A DNA stretch of 64,000 bases from assembly GCA_007570785.1 (NCBI GenBank), contig ML664161.1, positions 43,672,418 through 43,736,417 of the forward strand, given 5' to 3'. Positions 11,232 through 24,250 of the stretch are shown piece after piece (the stretch's first letter is position 1; the number at the start of each line of letters is the position of its first letter). The notes below the pieces were generated by a model. It saw only the letters and a program-made list of their open reading frames with translations, made no database searches and was not told the DNA's origin. The DNA comes from Antilocapra americana. Its lineage: Eukaryota; Chordata; Mammalia; Artiodactyla; Antilocapridae. The position numbers and the translations under genes were made by a program.

Positions 11232-11905
11232 TCCTCTCCACCTTTCAGGCACCTTTTAGTGTCTGTGGGATCCTCTGCCTCAAGATAGCGGTCCTCCAAA
11301 AGGAAAAGAGCGGTGGAGGATTGCTTTCTTGTGTAGTATTAGGATGTCTGTCTCTTCGGGCCTGGCAGCAGCCAGGAGTCCACTGAGCCCTTTGTTTCTA
11401 ACCTTCCGTCCTTGGCTGGCTCCCCTAGACCACTCGTTGCACCACAGTTAGTTCCATTCGGCAAAAGTAAATTGTAAACTTATTGACATTTTTGTCCTCT
11501 TTACAATTCATTGTTTATTTTTCCATGACTGAGAATTTTGATGCAATTATCACTGAGCTTTCTGACAAAAGGGAAATAGCAGAGGAATTCTGATGAGTTA
11601 CCCACTTCATTAATCAGAACAAGCATCTCTAGTGACAGGGTTAGAATTACAATGAAGATTAGATAGCAAATTGCTGTTCCACCTAACGTCAATCATTCCC
11701 AGTGACAGCGGTGTGATTACACTTCAAGGAAGAGCTTTCCTTGCCAACAAAAGGAGGGCAACTCCAGTGCAGGTAATAAATTTAGCAGAGTGAGCTGTCA
11801 TTTCTTCTCTTGAGTGGAATCCTTAATGACCAAATGATGTTTTGTGGAAGATTTTGAAAGGAGAAAAGCATTTCACTTAAAAACTTTCTAAATTTCACTT
11901 TGTAG

Positions 11906-12821
11906 CTGTTGTTCAGTCGCTCAGTCATGTCCACCTCTTTGCAACCCCATGGACTGCATTATGCCAGGTTTCCCTGTCCTTCACTATCTCCTGGAGTGTG
12001 CTCAAACTCATGTCCATTGAATAAGTGATGCCATCAACCATCTCATCCTCTGTTGCCCACTTCTCCTCCTGCCCTGAGTCTTTTCCAGGATCAGGGTCTT
12101 TTCCAGTGAGTCAGCTCTTGGCATCAGGTAGCCAAAGTATTGGAGCTTCAGCTTCAGCACTAGCCCTTCCAATGAATATTCAGGGTTGACCTCCTTTAGG
12201 AGTGACTGGTTTGAGCTCCTTGCTGACCACGTTACTCTCAAGAGTCTTCTCCAACACCACAGTTCAAAAGCGTCAGTTCTTCAGCACTCAGCCTTCTTAA
12301 TGGTCCAACTCTCACATCCGTTACATGACTACTGGAAAAACCATAGCTTTGACTAGATAGACCTTTGAAGCATAGTTATTTCTTTGCTTTTTAATACACT
12401 CTCTAGATTTGCTTTTCTTCCAGGGAGCAAGTATCTGTTAATTTCATGGCTGCAGTCACTGTCCGCAGTGATTTTTGTGCCCAAGAAACTAAAATCTGCC
12501 ATTGTTTCCACTTTTTCCCCATATATTTGCCATGAAGCAATGGGACCAGATACCATGATCTTAGTTTTTTGAATGTTGAATTTTAAGCCAGCTTTTTCAC
12601 TCTCTTTCACCCTCATCAAGAGATTCTTCAGTTCTTCTTCACTTTCTGCCATTAGAGTGGTATTACCTACATATCTGAAGTTGTTGATATTTCTTCCAGC
12701 AGTCTTGATTCCAGCTTGTGATTCATCCAGCCCAGCATTTCACATGATGTACTCTGCATATAAGTTAAATAAGCAGGGTAACAATATACAGCCTTGATGT
12801 ACTTCTTTCCCAATTTTGAAC
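11906..12821 (-). mobile_element. BovB LINE, 5'-truncated, with target-site duplication
   Basis: The minus strand carries the BovB C-terminal half in several broken frames (for example 12353-12652, with the region of MVSGPIASWQIYGEKVETMA). It is flanked by a perfect 11-bp duplication TCACTTTGTAG (11895-11905, 12822-12832), which fixes both ends of the insertion. Confidence 0.94.
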
Positions 12822-12849
12822 TCACTTTGTAGTATTTTATTTTAAACAT

Positions 12850-12898
12850 TGGGCTTCCCTGGTAGCTCAGTCGGTAAAGAATCTGCCTGCAATGCAGG
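12850..12898 (+). mobile_element. Bov-tA SINE head fragment
   Basis: Only about 49 bp of the tRNA-like head are present (GGGCTTCCCTGGTAGCTCAG to CTGCAATGCAGG), 18 bp beyond the BovB duplication. The rest of the SINE is missing. Confidence 0.8.
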
Positions 12899-13746
12899 TA
12901 AATATGTACTTAGGAACAGTTCTTCCCACAGTGATTTTCAGCATTTTATTTACCTGTAACAAGTCTTAATTATAAATAGAGATGTTATAAGTTAGTAAAA
13001 GAGCAAATGACTTTATTTGAGAATCTGTTAGAAATAAAAACATGGTGCAGAAATAAAGGAGCTAGGTAAGAAACAGAGGGAGGCAAGACTAGTGGTCTGC
13101 CTCATTCAAACATGGTTCTCTGGCTTAAGCAGAATGTGTTCCTCTTCCAACCAGCTTTGATTTGAAGTTATAGTTCGTATTTCCAAGAGCCCTTCTGTAG
13201 TTCCAGGGTGGAGAACTGTAGAGGAGAAGCAGGCCAGAGCACTGTGGGGACTCTGCGTGGGGGAACATAATAGGAAGGGTAAATAGATGGTGACTGTCAG
13301 CTGTGTCACTTCTTGTCTGTTCTCAGCAAGAACAGAGTGCTAGCGTCTTGTCCCAGAGCAGACAGAACCAAGACTTTTTTTCTCCCTCAGATATTTTCGT
13401 CCAAGCACATTGATGGGACTCCTGTTTGTCTAAATAATGTTTACTGTGAATCAAGAGTAACTAAATGACTATTGATTCATACTTTTATTTTTTTAATTGG
13501 GATTGCTCTTTTGAGTAGGCAGGGATAAAAACCAATGGCAAGGTGATTTCAAGAAAGCAGTTAGTGTATGAGTATGTCACTTTGCTGTTATTAACTTCTA
13601 TGTAGTGAAACTGAATTATAGACCTTCAAAACTGATCATTTTGCTCTCAAAGTCTAAACTTGACTATTTTTAAAGAAATATTAATATATTGACTGTGGCG
13701 TTTACGAACTCAGATTTTCCCCCTCTTCAATTCACATTTTTTCCAG

Positions 13747-13764
13747 CAGCACTTTTCTACTGAG
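13747..13764 (+). CDS. Candidate 18-bp microexon upstream of the first clear CCDC191 exon
   Basis: CAGCACTTTTCTACTGAG lies between a good polypyrimidine tract and acceptor (ATTTTTTCCAG) and a perfect consensus donor (GAG then GTAAGT). It would add six codons (Q H F S T E) in phase 0, which fits the exon starting at 16128, also phase 0. Against it: microexons this short are rare, and no homologue was compared. An acceptor 3 bp further on would give 15 bp, also in frame. Treat as a candidate. Confidence 0.3.
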
Positions 13765-14948
13765 GTAAGTGATGTATCAAATTCTTTCTCTTTCAGTATA
13801 AAAGAAGCAAATAATTTGCTCTTCCTCTTTAGGAGAATTTTTGCCTGGTATATTAGGGTCATCATGATGCCTGAATGTTTTTATTTTAGCCTTAGTTATA
13901 TCATGAACTCTTCACTTTGTGAATTTGGCCATTATCCCTTTTCAGTTTGAAGTTTGGCTTGGTAAGGTAAATCATAATATCTGCAGTCTATTTTGTAATG
14001 ATGGTCTATGAGTTAATAAAATAGTACATGTGAAATGCTTTGAATTTTACAGAGAGAAAGAATGTGGAAATACAAGAAGAACACTCTTAATAGTGCTGTT
14101 ATCATCAAGATGGATTGTGTTTGTACTATTTCATCGTTAGAAATATTCCAGGAGTTAAAATTAGAGATAGTTACCTATATATAGAATATTTCATCAAGTT
14201 TCTTAAGAAGAATCTCTTAAATGAATCTGGCAAATAGATATGATATTTTCTTTAGACTACAGTGCACAAGTTAACACTTTTTTCATGCTGTATTTTTTGG
14301 GATAGATAAGCAAATAATAATCAAAAACCATACCCCCTCAACAGGCAGCTGTGCATCTTTTCCTTGTTATGACTAAAAATGTGTCTTATGTTCAGCTAAT
14401 TTCCCTTCATTCATTCTGTCCTTCCTCCCTTTTCTCTTACTTTCTCCATCCTTCCCGCTTTTCCTTCCATGGGCTTTCCAAGGTGAAAGTCTGGAAAATC
14501 TGTCCTCGTTTGACATGATGGAGAAGGAACAAGGACTTTTTAAAGACTTTTCGTGGTTTCTCGTAATGGAAAATTATAAAAAAAGATTTTGTAGTTTGTC
14601 TAAATGAGAATATAATTGGTTTCTTTTGTGGAAAATATTTCAGGCCAAATGAGCTATTCTAGGAATTCCAGCCTCTGCTCGCCCATGTTATTGGTCTTTA
14701 AGTTATATACCCTGTCTCCCTATAACTTCACAAATGCAGAGATTATATCTTAAAAAAACCTGTTCAGAATTCCAAAATTCAAAGACGGTGGGTGCTTACT
14801 GAATGTTGAAATAGTGAAGGATAAGTATTTTTAAAGAGAAGCAATAAATAGGGGAGGTTCTCGACGCTGGTCACTAGGCATCTCTTGGACCTCCCAGAGT
14901 CACTTCCTATGCAGTTACTTTCTATGTAGTGCCCCCTAAATGTGGTAC

Positions 14949-15155
14949 GGGGCTTCCCTGGGGGCTCAGACAGTAAAGAATTCACCTCCTTCAAACACAG
15001 GAGACCTGGGTTTGATCCTTGAGTTGGGAAGATCCCCTGGAGAAGGGCTTGGCTACCCACTCCGGTATTCTTACCTGGAGAATTCCATGGACAGAGGAGC
15101 CTGGCGGGCTACAGTACATGGCATCGCAGAGTCAGACACGACTGAGCGACTGAGC
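14949..15155 (+). mobile_element. Bov-tA SINE
   Basis: Complete copy from GGGGCTTCCCTGGGGGCTCA to CACGACTGAGCGACTGAGCA. Flanking duplication not clear. Confidence 0.92.
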
Positions 15156-16127
15156 ATGTACTTGTGGTGCCCTCTCAGATCTGCCAGGCCCTCCTCTGGA
15201 GGCTCCCAGTCTTGTGAAGACTGGTATCAGGTGACTGTAATATAGTATGAGGGCTGCTTTGACTGAAGAAAGCATAGGTTGCTCTGGCTTACATGTGGGG
15301 AGAGTGATTGATAATAGGAGGGCTTTCTAAGAGGGGTAACTCCTGAATTCCTCAGGCAAAGAGAGAGCATAAAAGGACAGAGAAATGAATATGACCGTAA
15401 ATGGGAAAGTGCAAAAACAGTGTGGTTGGTATAAGGCCAAGAACTGAAAGTAATTTGATGAAGTAGGAGCATAAAATGTGAAAATAGAAGATGTAGGTCT
15501 TAGCCTGGGACCATAAGTACGCCTCTGGGGACATCCTTAGGGTCAGTAGACCTTGTCTGACTTGTTGTCAGATACATATAGTGGAAGACTGCAAGCAGCC
15601 CGGGTATCTAGCTTCTCTTGGAGTGCTCACCAAAACCCTGACACGGTCAGTGGAAGCTCAGCTGAAGCTGTTTTTAGCTGTCTTGTTCTGAGGCACCAGA
15701 AGCTGCATTCCATGCTATGGGATCTCCTGTGTTCCTTTGTGTAGGACATCAGTGGTGTTCCCGGTTGGCAGTTAAGCCCCAAGACAGTCTGGCATGGGAG
15801 GTCTGTCGGAAGCAGACCTTTCAAGTCCCCTAAATAGGCCTCTGAACTTAGATCTTAGTTGTGACAGCTACTCCAGCTCTGTGTAGGACTGGTGTCTTAT
15901 GACAAGGGTTGGATATGTTAGTAATGGCTTAGGTCATGAGGCTAATAGTGCCTTAGCTGCAAGACTTGAATATTTCTCATCGTTATTGGCATAAGACAAT
16001 TGTCTCTTCCCCTTCCATCAAGTTCCTAGATTCGTTAGATGAAGTGTGAAGGGGAAATCTGAGGAGAGGGTTCCCACCAGTAGATATTAGAAACCCTAGC
16101 ACTGATTTTCCACTGTTTCCATTACAG

Positions 16128-16318
16128 TGTCAAAAACGGTATTTTTCTGCCTGGCACAAGCTGATTCTTGATCATAGGATTAAGCTGGGGAAAGCTGGGA
16201 CCCTGTCCGACTGGAAGTTGCAACTGAAGGTCCTGCGGGCCTGGAGAGACTACACGAGATCCCAGAAGATAGGGCGGGAGACTCAAGCCATAGAAAATTA
16301 CCTTAGAGAAGAAAACAG
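16128..16318 (+). CDS. CCDC191: CCDC191 exon (first clear one): two Sfi1-like tryptophan motifs
   Basis: 191-bp exon, acceptor CCATTACAG, donor AACAG then GTACTA. It is read from the first base (TGT) and ends with two bases of a split arginine codon. It encodes visible residues 1-64. The peptide contains FSAWHKLILDHRIKLGKAG and then VLRAWRDYT, that is tryptophans W9 and W39 exactly 30 residues apart in an aromatic/leucine-x-x-W-basic setting, like Sfi1-type repeats. I recognise the peptide as coiled-coil domain containing protein 191 (KIAA1407). Its molecular role is not established as far as I know. The residues before it are coded by exons left of here or outside the window. The neighbouring intron to the right is 7.6 kb and mostly unique. 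Confidence 0.88.
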
Positions 16319-19300
16319 GTACTATTAGTTGTATTAATGCCATGAATTATATACCATGAAAATGTATATGTAGGACATATGTTCATGTTTCTGTGTTTAT
16401 GTAGGACATCTTTCTTCCTGAAGAACCCAAAAATAAGCTCTAAGAATGCTGTTCACTGGAATCATCTCATTTATGTTTACAGTATATCACTGTTTTTCTC
16501 TGTTACATCCCCAACTGGAAAATTTTAACTGAACATTATAAGCAAAAAAATTTGGATTAAAATATACAAATGTACGTGCTTTTCTTTTTTTAAAGGAAGC
16601 TAGCATTATGCTTTTTCCCTTGTCCTTTGACATAGTAGCATTGCACCCTGGACCATCTTACAATTTAGGAGACAGATTTAGCTTATGTGCTGGTAATTTT
16701 CATTGATAGAAATCACTGTCCTCACATAGAATGTTAATTATAGACACAGGGAATGAGCATCCATTTGGGAGGGCAGACCTTGCAAGAATGATTTCTCCCA
16801 CTTCCCCACACCTTATTTAGAGGTTTTTGACACCTTTATATCAGTTCCCTCTTAGACTTGTGAATGACACAGAATTTGTCCTCAAAGAAAACTTTCTTTT
16901 GCTCTATCAACTTTAAATATGTTTTCTTCTTTTGATTTCCAAGCTCAACGTTGCATTCTTGAACCAAAATCATAGATGTGGAAGGAACCATTTGTTTATT
17001 GGTGAGGGAAGCTGGAGGGAGCAATTCATGGTCTTAGGTTTAATCAGTTCTCAACCAGTAATTCTGTTGTTCATTCTGGGTGGAAAATTGGATGAGTGGT
17101 ATGTAAAAGCATCGTCATGTGTTGATAGAAGGGAGTGTCATTGCTGGATTTGTGCATCCCCATGACAGCATCAGGCTTTGGGGTGGGTACATAGGAGCCT
17201 GACGCATGACCCCTTGTCCTCTAAGAACTCAGTTTTGTGGGAAAGATGAAATCTAGAAATAGTACAGATGTGGACTAGCATTATATACTTTGTAATGTAT
17301 CTCCTTTGGCTGTTGCGAACCTACTAGAGGGAAGTAACTGAGGAGGCTCCTACAGAGTATCAGGAAGGGCTTTATCAAGAAGATGGGTCTTAAGTTGGAT
17401 TCTGCATGCAGTTAGTGGGATGTTCCTAAGTAGAAGTAGTAGTTGAGATGATGGCATGAAATGTGGCTGGAAATCATCAAGCATGTGACTGTCAAGTTAA
17501 CTTGTGAGAGGCCCTAAATGGTAAGACAAGGAGTTTAGGCATTCTTTGGTAAAGGTGAATTTCTGAAGGTTTTTAAGCAGGATTGTGACTTAGACAATTT
17601 TCCTTTCCTACAGTATGCTGAGGGAATATCTTCAGTGTGGGGGAGGAGCATTTTACAATTTACTTCTAATTGTTGAGGACCCAGTGATTGACCGAAGAAT
17701 TGGGTGGATTTGTTGGATAAAAAAGGGAAGGAAATTAGAGGTGTTGCAAAGGAGAAACATCATGAGTGAGGGCATAACAGGAGTGGAAACTATGTTAAAG
17801 TTCAGAGTGGTCTGTGAAATTTACATGCCAGAAGAAGAAATCTACAGGAGACAAATCTGAAGAACTTGAGATTCCATTCCAATTAAGCTATTTAAATATA
17901 AAAGCACTAAATGGGGATTTCATAATAGCATTATGTGCCGATTTTTTAAAAAGATCTTCTTAGAAAAAAAAAAAAAGATCTTAGAGCTTCTTGTCTCATA
18001 TCTGTGAATTATTTTCAAGTGTCTTATTTTTAAATGCTCAGAACAGATGCTACATTTTTTTTAACTATCAGAGTTAGAAAATATTTAACTTATAATAATT
18101 TTTTTTTACTATAAACCTTTAGAGCAAGAAACTCTTATTAGAGTAGGAAGATACCTCAAGGAATATCTGATCCAGCCCCTCATTTTACAGATGGCAAAAG
18201 TAAGGCACAGAAAGGATGAACAAACAACTCTGTCAAGGTCATAAAGCTTCAACTAGCCCATCCAAGACTAGAGCCTGGTTCTTTTGATGATGAGCCAGAT
18301 GCTTTTTCCTATACTATGCTGATCCTAATTAAAGAAAATCTAGGTGATGGCTACCTAAGACAGTCATGTTTTTCAGGTATATTGCCGTTGACTCTGGATG
18401 GTTGTAGATATGAAACAAGAGCAGGAATTAACAAATAACAAGTCAGGCTAGAAACATAGAAAAGGAGCCTCACTGTTCATGTTGCTTTCCTACAAATCCC
18501 TGGCTGTCTGCATGTTGTTCTCATTCTAGAGATTGTTTTAGGAAATTTTGGGGTGATTTTGTGCAAAGAAGGTTGGGATATTAGAGGTGGAGAAAAAAGC
18601 TCAAAGGTAGCTACTGCAGGCAGAAACCAAGAAATGTCAGTGGGACTAAGGGTGTCAGGAGAGTCAGGATCCCCTTTGCCATGCTCATCAGAGTTTCTCC
18701 CAGTTTCTCTGTGAACACTAAATACATAATTGATGAATAATAGGTGAGCCAGTGAATGAATTAAGAACTCGGTTGCTTCCTCTTCTGTAATTTAACTCCA
18801 TATATTTTCAAGCATTTTTTTCCTAAATAGTGAGATCAAAGGATAGCATTTGTTGTAAATGGGTTACTCGTTATAGAAATTAAACTCTTACCACTTCGAC
18901 AGGACATTGTTGGTTCTTCAGCCCATTTACCTGGACGTGAAAATCACGTATTCTCTCTGTTTCTCAGGTGTCAGCTGTGTCCTTAGGCTCCAGCTCTTGA
19001 ATCCACATTTGCTTTTGCCACTTGGGCTTTCCTCTTACTGGCCTGTCCCCCTTTCAGGGCCCAGCATTTGGGGCTCCTTTCTCTGCCTTCTTTCCTTTCT
19101 GTTCTTCTCACCTTCTCTCTGGAGCAACAGCAAATCCCTCTCTTCTCATTCCTGATTTAGCCATCTTCTTTTCTTACTGAGCCTGTGCTCAGAGTGTATT
19201 TCTCCTGAAAGATATACCATTTTCTAAAGGTTTATTTTCTAAATGTTCTTAAAAATTCCCTAATAGGAATTTTTGTCTATCTTTTTCTTTTAAAAGTAGT

Positions 19301-21407
19301 TTTGGTGTATATAGAATGTCAGTACAGTATTATAATACAATTGGAACTTTGACAGATATTCCCAAACTCTTAATTAAGGATTTAGCCACTCAGGTAATAT
19401 AACGAAATGGTGGTGCACAATGCTAAGTTAGACCCTTGGCCATGGTCGTATTGGACTTGAACTGTATTTTTAATTTCTTTAGCATATTCACTTCTGAAAG
19501 TTGGCTCCAGATCTTCCATTCCTCCTCTCCACCGTATTCCTTCCATTTACAGCCAGCCCAGACACACTGGGAAGAAGCAGGGCTTGTTTTCAACATCCTC
19601 TCCCCACCCTTCCTGATTCCTCAGTTCTTTCTTGGGAAGCAGCTCTGTCCTTCCCTTACTAATCTCCACAGTATCCTCAACCCTGCCTTCTTTTGAACAA
19701 GTGCTTTGGGCCTTTCCTGGACTAGGCTTTCATCTCTTCCCTGTGTCCTTATAGACCCTCATACTCTGTCTCTGTACTCCTCAATTTGATGTTATCCCTT
19801 CTACGAAATTTACACTTTAATAGGCACTGTGGAAACAGTGCCCAAAATGTCAGTGATGGGGATTGGGGAGTACAGTGGCAAGCCCTTTGTCATTCTTCAA
19901 ACCATGACGTTTATTCATTCACTCATTCATTTATTCTGTCTGATACCATGTATTCATTCACCTGGTCAGCTTTACTGATGCTTACTGTATGCTAGACTTT
20001 TTCTTAAGTACCTGCAGAGGAACTAAAAAGACTGTTTGTTGAACATTCTTGCCTTTTAGGAGTTTTCAATCTAAGTGGGGAAGTTAAAAATTTACCCAAA
20101 TACTAAAAATAATTGCAACAGAAGGTGCAATAAGATAAAAAACTTAGGAGTGACATAGACTTGGCTATCATGCATTACAAGCCCCCAAGCAGCTTTTTAA
20201 AAATAGGAACTCTTGGGTCCCATCTTTTGAGAGAGACAGATCATGATTAAGTAGAAGAGAGCATTTTTCATTTTAGGTGAAAACTGGTAAGCCAGTACAT
20301 ACTCAGCTTGTGTGGGAACAGGCTGGGGTGAACCTGCCAGGCTAGCTAGGGGTGGGGAGGCAGAACTGACAAGAGACTGTCAGGTATTCCCCATTTCTGA
20401 CACTCCTGATTTCAGCGTGCTGTAGGGCAGTCATTTATGAAGCATCTCTGTTAATCATGGTCCATTGCCCTTCCCTCCACGCTCATCTAGGTATCCATTT
20501 GAGAGGCTAGAAATTGCGTGGCATCCAAAGCTGGTAAAGCTCCTAGTACGTCTGCCAGAGAGGCAGGAGGACCAGCCAGACTTGCCCTGGCTGGCTCACT
20601 TTAAATCTCTTTAAAGCAGAACTGTGTTATCTTCCATGTTTTCCCTGGAGGGGGCTACCTGGTGCATTTCGAAATGCATTAGCTTATGCATTCCTGTTCC
20701 TGCTGAACCTGCTCATTCCAAATGCAGCTGTTTGCATCATTGCTATTTTTGTGTTCTGCATCAGATTTCAGCACTCTTATCGGATCGCTAGCATATGGTT
20801 ATTTATTTATCATTTTTCACATCCTTTTAAAAAATTCAAGACACTCACTTTTTAGATATCTAATAGTCTTGTCCTTAGATAGTGCTGTTACCTTACACAT
20901 GCATTTGTCTTATATTTTCAGGTTCTTTTTAAAATTAGATTACATCTTTAAAAATAGACTCCTGTGTGATGGGCAGTATAGGGCTTGTTGCTATTAGAGT
21001 GACACCACTTTTGAAGAGAAATCTGAGATACTTTCAGTTGCTTGCCCAGGGTCCCCTATTTAGTTAGTGTTCTTCTGACTACTGTGTTTTAGATCAATAG
21101 CTACATTGCATTTGAGGTGTTGATTCTGAGCAGCCTGGTTCATATTTAAATTCTTTTTTGGACCTATTATATTTTATATACTTAGTTCTCTAGAGACAGC
21201 CTTTCTCTGCATTTGTTATATAATTATAATGATCAATTTATATACTCTTGTCAGAAATCCCTGATTTCACCTTGGAAACATATTGGGACAGAATCCATAA
21301 AGGACCTCTTCATTTTATGTTTATTTGGGAACTGTGGAACCATTTCTTTGGGTAAGCATGCCCAAGTAAATCACATCTGACTGAGCTTTTAAGAAATTTA
21401 AGTGATT
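16319..21407. other. CCDC191 intron, mostly unique sequence
   Basis: No further exon with a fitting frame was found. It contains a MIR-like fragment (separate entry), a possible old L2/MIR-type tail near 19905-20165 (ATTCATTCACTCATTCATTT), and otherwise nothing recognisable. Confidence 0.5.
18165..18320 (-). mobile_element. MIR-like ancient SINE fragment
   Basis: Contains CTCATTTTACAGATGGCAAA, AAGGCACAGAAAGG and a GTCAAGGTCATAAAGC block, the antisense order of the MIR core. It is strongly diverged. Confidence 0.6.
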
Positions 21408-21600
21408 TTTTGGCTCAGATGGTAAAGCATCTACCTGCAATGTGGGAGACCCACGTTCATTCCCTGGGTCAGGAAGATCCTCTGGAGAAGGAAATGACAA
21501 CCCACTCCAGTACTCTTGCCTAAAAGATTCCATGGACAGAGGAGCCTGGTGGGCTACAGTCCATGGGGTCACAAAGAGTCAGACACGACTGAGTGACTTC
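21408..21600 (+). mobile_element. Bov-tA SINE, first bases missing
   Basis: Starts at the A-box-like TGGCTCAGATGGTAAAGCAT without the usual GGGCTTCCC start. It runs to AGACACGACTGAGTGACTTC, followed by a short degenerate tail. Confidence 0.92.
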
Positions 21601-21615
21601 ACACTCAAACTCACT

Positions 21616-23925
21616 CAGTTTCAGAAATATTTATGCTTTTAGTATAATCATTTTAAAAGTATAAAAATGAGCTTGTCTGCAAAAGTGTCACTCTGCTAAG
21701 GAAACCACAAGAGAACAAGAGCAGAACCAGCCTTGTCTCTGGATCCCTAGCTTCTGTGTTCCCACCATTCCTACAAACTCAAGTACATCTCAAATCTCTG
21801 CATTATCACTATAGGGAAAGCTCTAAACACAATAATAAACATGCATTTTCAACCCACTTTTTTTTTTTAACTGTTTAGTCTTTTGTTATATTTCCAGAAG
21901 TATTTTTCTCTTTGCCTTTTCATACTATCCAATGAACCCCTTTCCTTGAAAGTCAAGAGTCTAGTGCAGCTTTTAGCTGTTTATGCTATGAAAACATGAA
22001 ATTAACATACCAGGTAAACTTCACACTTCTCCTTCATGCCCAGATTGATGTAAATCAAATTTTACATTAATTAGACTGAGCACATACATCTTCTAGCCTG
22101 TGGAAATTTACAGTTTCCACTCACTTGAGTAAAATACCATAGGGTGTTTTGTTTGTTTCATTATGTAGACATTGAAATTTTTTGAGCTTTGTTCTTACCT
22201 GCATTGCTACCTGGTTTATTAGTCTTATTTCTTCTAAAATTTTTATTTCAAGGTCATTCAGTCTCAGATCCTTTTTTTTTTCTATCAAGATAAAATATTA
22301 TATATAAATGTCTATTACCATATTGTATTTTTACTATAAAAACCATCAGTCAATTACCAAATATTTTTTATCTATCATTGCATTAGAAACAATTATATAT
22401 AATGAAATATGCTGTTGGCAGAATTGCTGTTAGCATTTATCCTAAATTCTATTATTTCAATCAATATTACTCTCACTAATTGGTTATTTCACCCAATTCC
22501 TCTGACATATGTTAAAATCTGTGACTCTCCAGTAGTCTCTCAAACCAAGGGTTTTAACTCATTTATGGTCCCTAAAATCAGCCTCAAGATAAGAATAGAT
22601 TAGAAAAGAAACATTGGAGTACATCTCTGGTAGTAAGGGTAAATATCCTTTGATGAAACTTTTGTTTCAGTTATGTATACTTTGTTTCATACACACATAC
22701 ACACATAGGTTTATATTGAAGTCATGGTGTAACACTTTTTTCTTAGTGTAGGTGTCAGTCCCAGAAGGTTTAAAAGTCACTTTAAGCATTTAAGAACTGT
22801 AGAAATGTTCTTCTGACTCATTGGCTTAAAATGTTACAATTTTTTTTTTTGGTATGACCCCAAAAAGTCCTTGAGGAGGGTTAAGTGTTAATATATGTTT
22901 AACAGAAGTGGATATGCAAATAGTGTTGTGGAGAACTTATTCAAGTCACCTTTACAAGGTAAAATTAAGTAGGTATCTTAACAGTATTAGATTTTAAATC
23001 TCAAAATGGACCCTGGTTGTGACATAAGTTCCCAGCTCTACAGCTCCCTTCTTCAGAGACGATAATCAGCCACTTATAGACTGATTCAGAGACCTCTCTG
23101 CTTGAATTGTCACCTGGCTGTCACCAAAATGTCTCCAAATTGAGAGCCCCTTTGGGAGGGGAATGAGCTGGCAGTTCCCAACTCCACTCAGTCATGTCCC
23201 CTAACATCATGAAGTTTTAAGGAACCAAAAGAAGCTCTTCCTTAGGAAGAGAGTGAACCAGACCCCCTACTAGACTATGAGTGAGCTCTGTGGGAGCAAG
23301 TGCCTTGTGTATTCCCTTCGCATACTTCTAGTGTTAACAAGTGTCTGCACAAAGGAGTCCTTCATTCATGCAGTTTATGGCTTTGGTAAACGAGTCCTTC
23401 TCTTCACAGACCCTTTCCCCGACCAAGTCCTTCCACAGGGTCCACCCTTATAAGTTCATGCTGATTTTTATGTCTTAATGATTGGCAATTCACTTGTTAA
23501 GTTTTGTCCCTTTCTCTCTCTCCCAAACCTGTCTTCCTTAGATTTGCAAGTATAGTTGAATATCTCCCTTATGCATTCATATTGTTTAAAAGTAGTTACC
23601 TGAATACCTATTCTTTCTGCTCCTTCCCTTCCAGAAGCTCTCAGAAACTATATTATGGTAATAAAAAAATTTAGTAAGTCTTTGTGGTGCCTCAGAACAG
23701 TCCCTCTTTCTTCTGAGGCAGTGCCTTGAGGTGCCAGTGCCTTCTTTGGGCACAGCCTTTGCACTAGGGAATTTTATAAAATGACTCCTTTGAGCTTAAA
23801 TAAAAGAACAAACTGGACCTATGATGTAGCATTTCTAGAACTCCTTTGGACTTGTATTTCATTTATATTATCAACTAAAAAGCGGTGAATGGCTGCTCTT
23901 TTAATGGAAGTGCTTTGTTGCTTAG
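21616..23925. other. CCDC191 intron, no recognised element
   Basis: AT-rich unique-looking sequence up to the polypyrimidine/acceptor TTTGTTGCTTAG at 23914-23925. I see no gene or clear repeat. Confidence 0.45.
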
Positions 23926-24172
23926 AAAACAACAACTGGCCACCGAGTATAACCGGAAACAAGTTCTCCAACACCACTTTACAGAATGGCGGCATTGGCA
24001 TCGTGCAGAGATCCTAAAGAGAGAACTGGCCGTAACAAAGGAGGAAACCAGGAAGAAAATGAATGAGCTGCTGGAGGCAGCATCACTAGGGAAACTCAGT
24101 GCAAACATGTCATCAAGCATCAGTCTGCTTGAGGAGGCGACAGCCATGGAGGATCCACCTAGAAATGGAGAG
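23926..24172 (+). CDS. CCDC191: CCDC191 exon: third tryptophan motif and short helix
   Basis: 247-bp exon, acceptor TTGCTTAG, donor GGAGAG then GTAAGA. Its first base completes the split AGA codon from the previous exon, and it ends in phase 0. It encodes visible residues 65-146. The peptide includes VLQHHFTEWRHWH (W85, fitting the order VL-xxx-F-xx-W-R of Sfi1-type repeats). A charged helix rich in K, R and E follows, then a serine-rich stretch ending in a PPRNGE linker. The phase fits both neighbours without a stop. A double Bov-tA lies only 78 bp beyond the donor, so the donor-proximal intron is repeat-derived. Confidence 0.9.
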
Positions 24173-24250
24173 GTAAGATGTTTTTCCTTTGCTTAGTCTT
24201 CCTGCTTATTACGTCCGTGGGTGTAGCTTTGTCCTTCTGTAGCCTGGACT

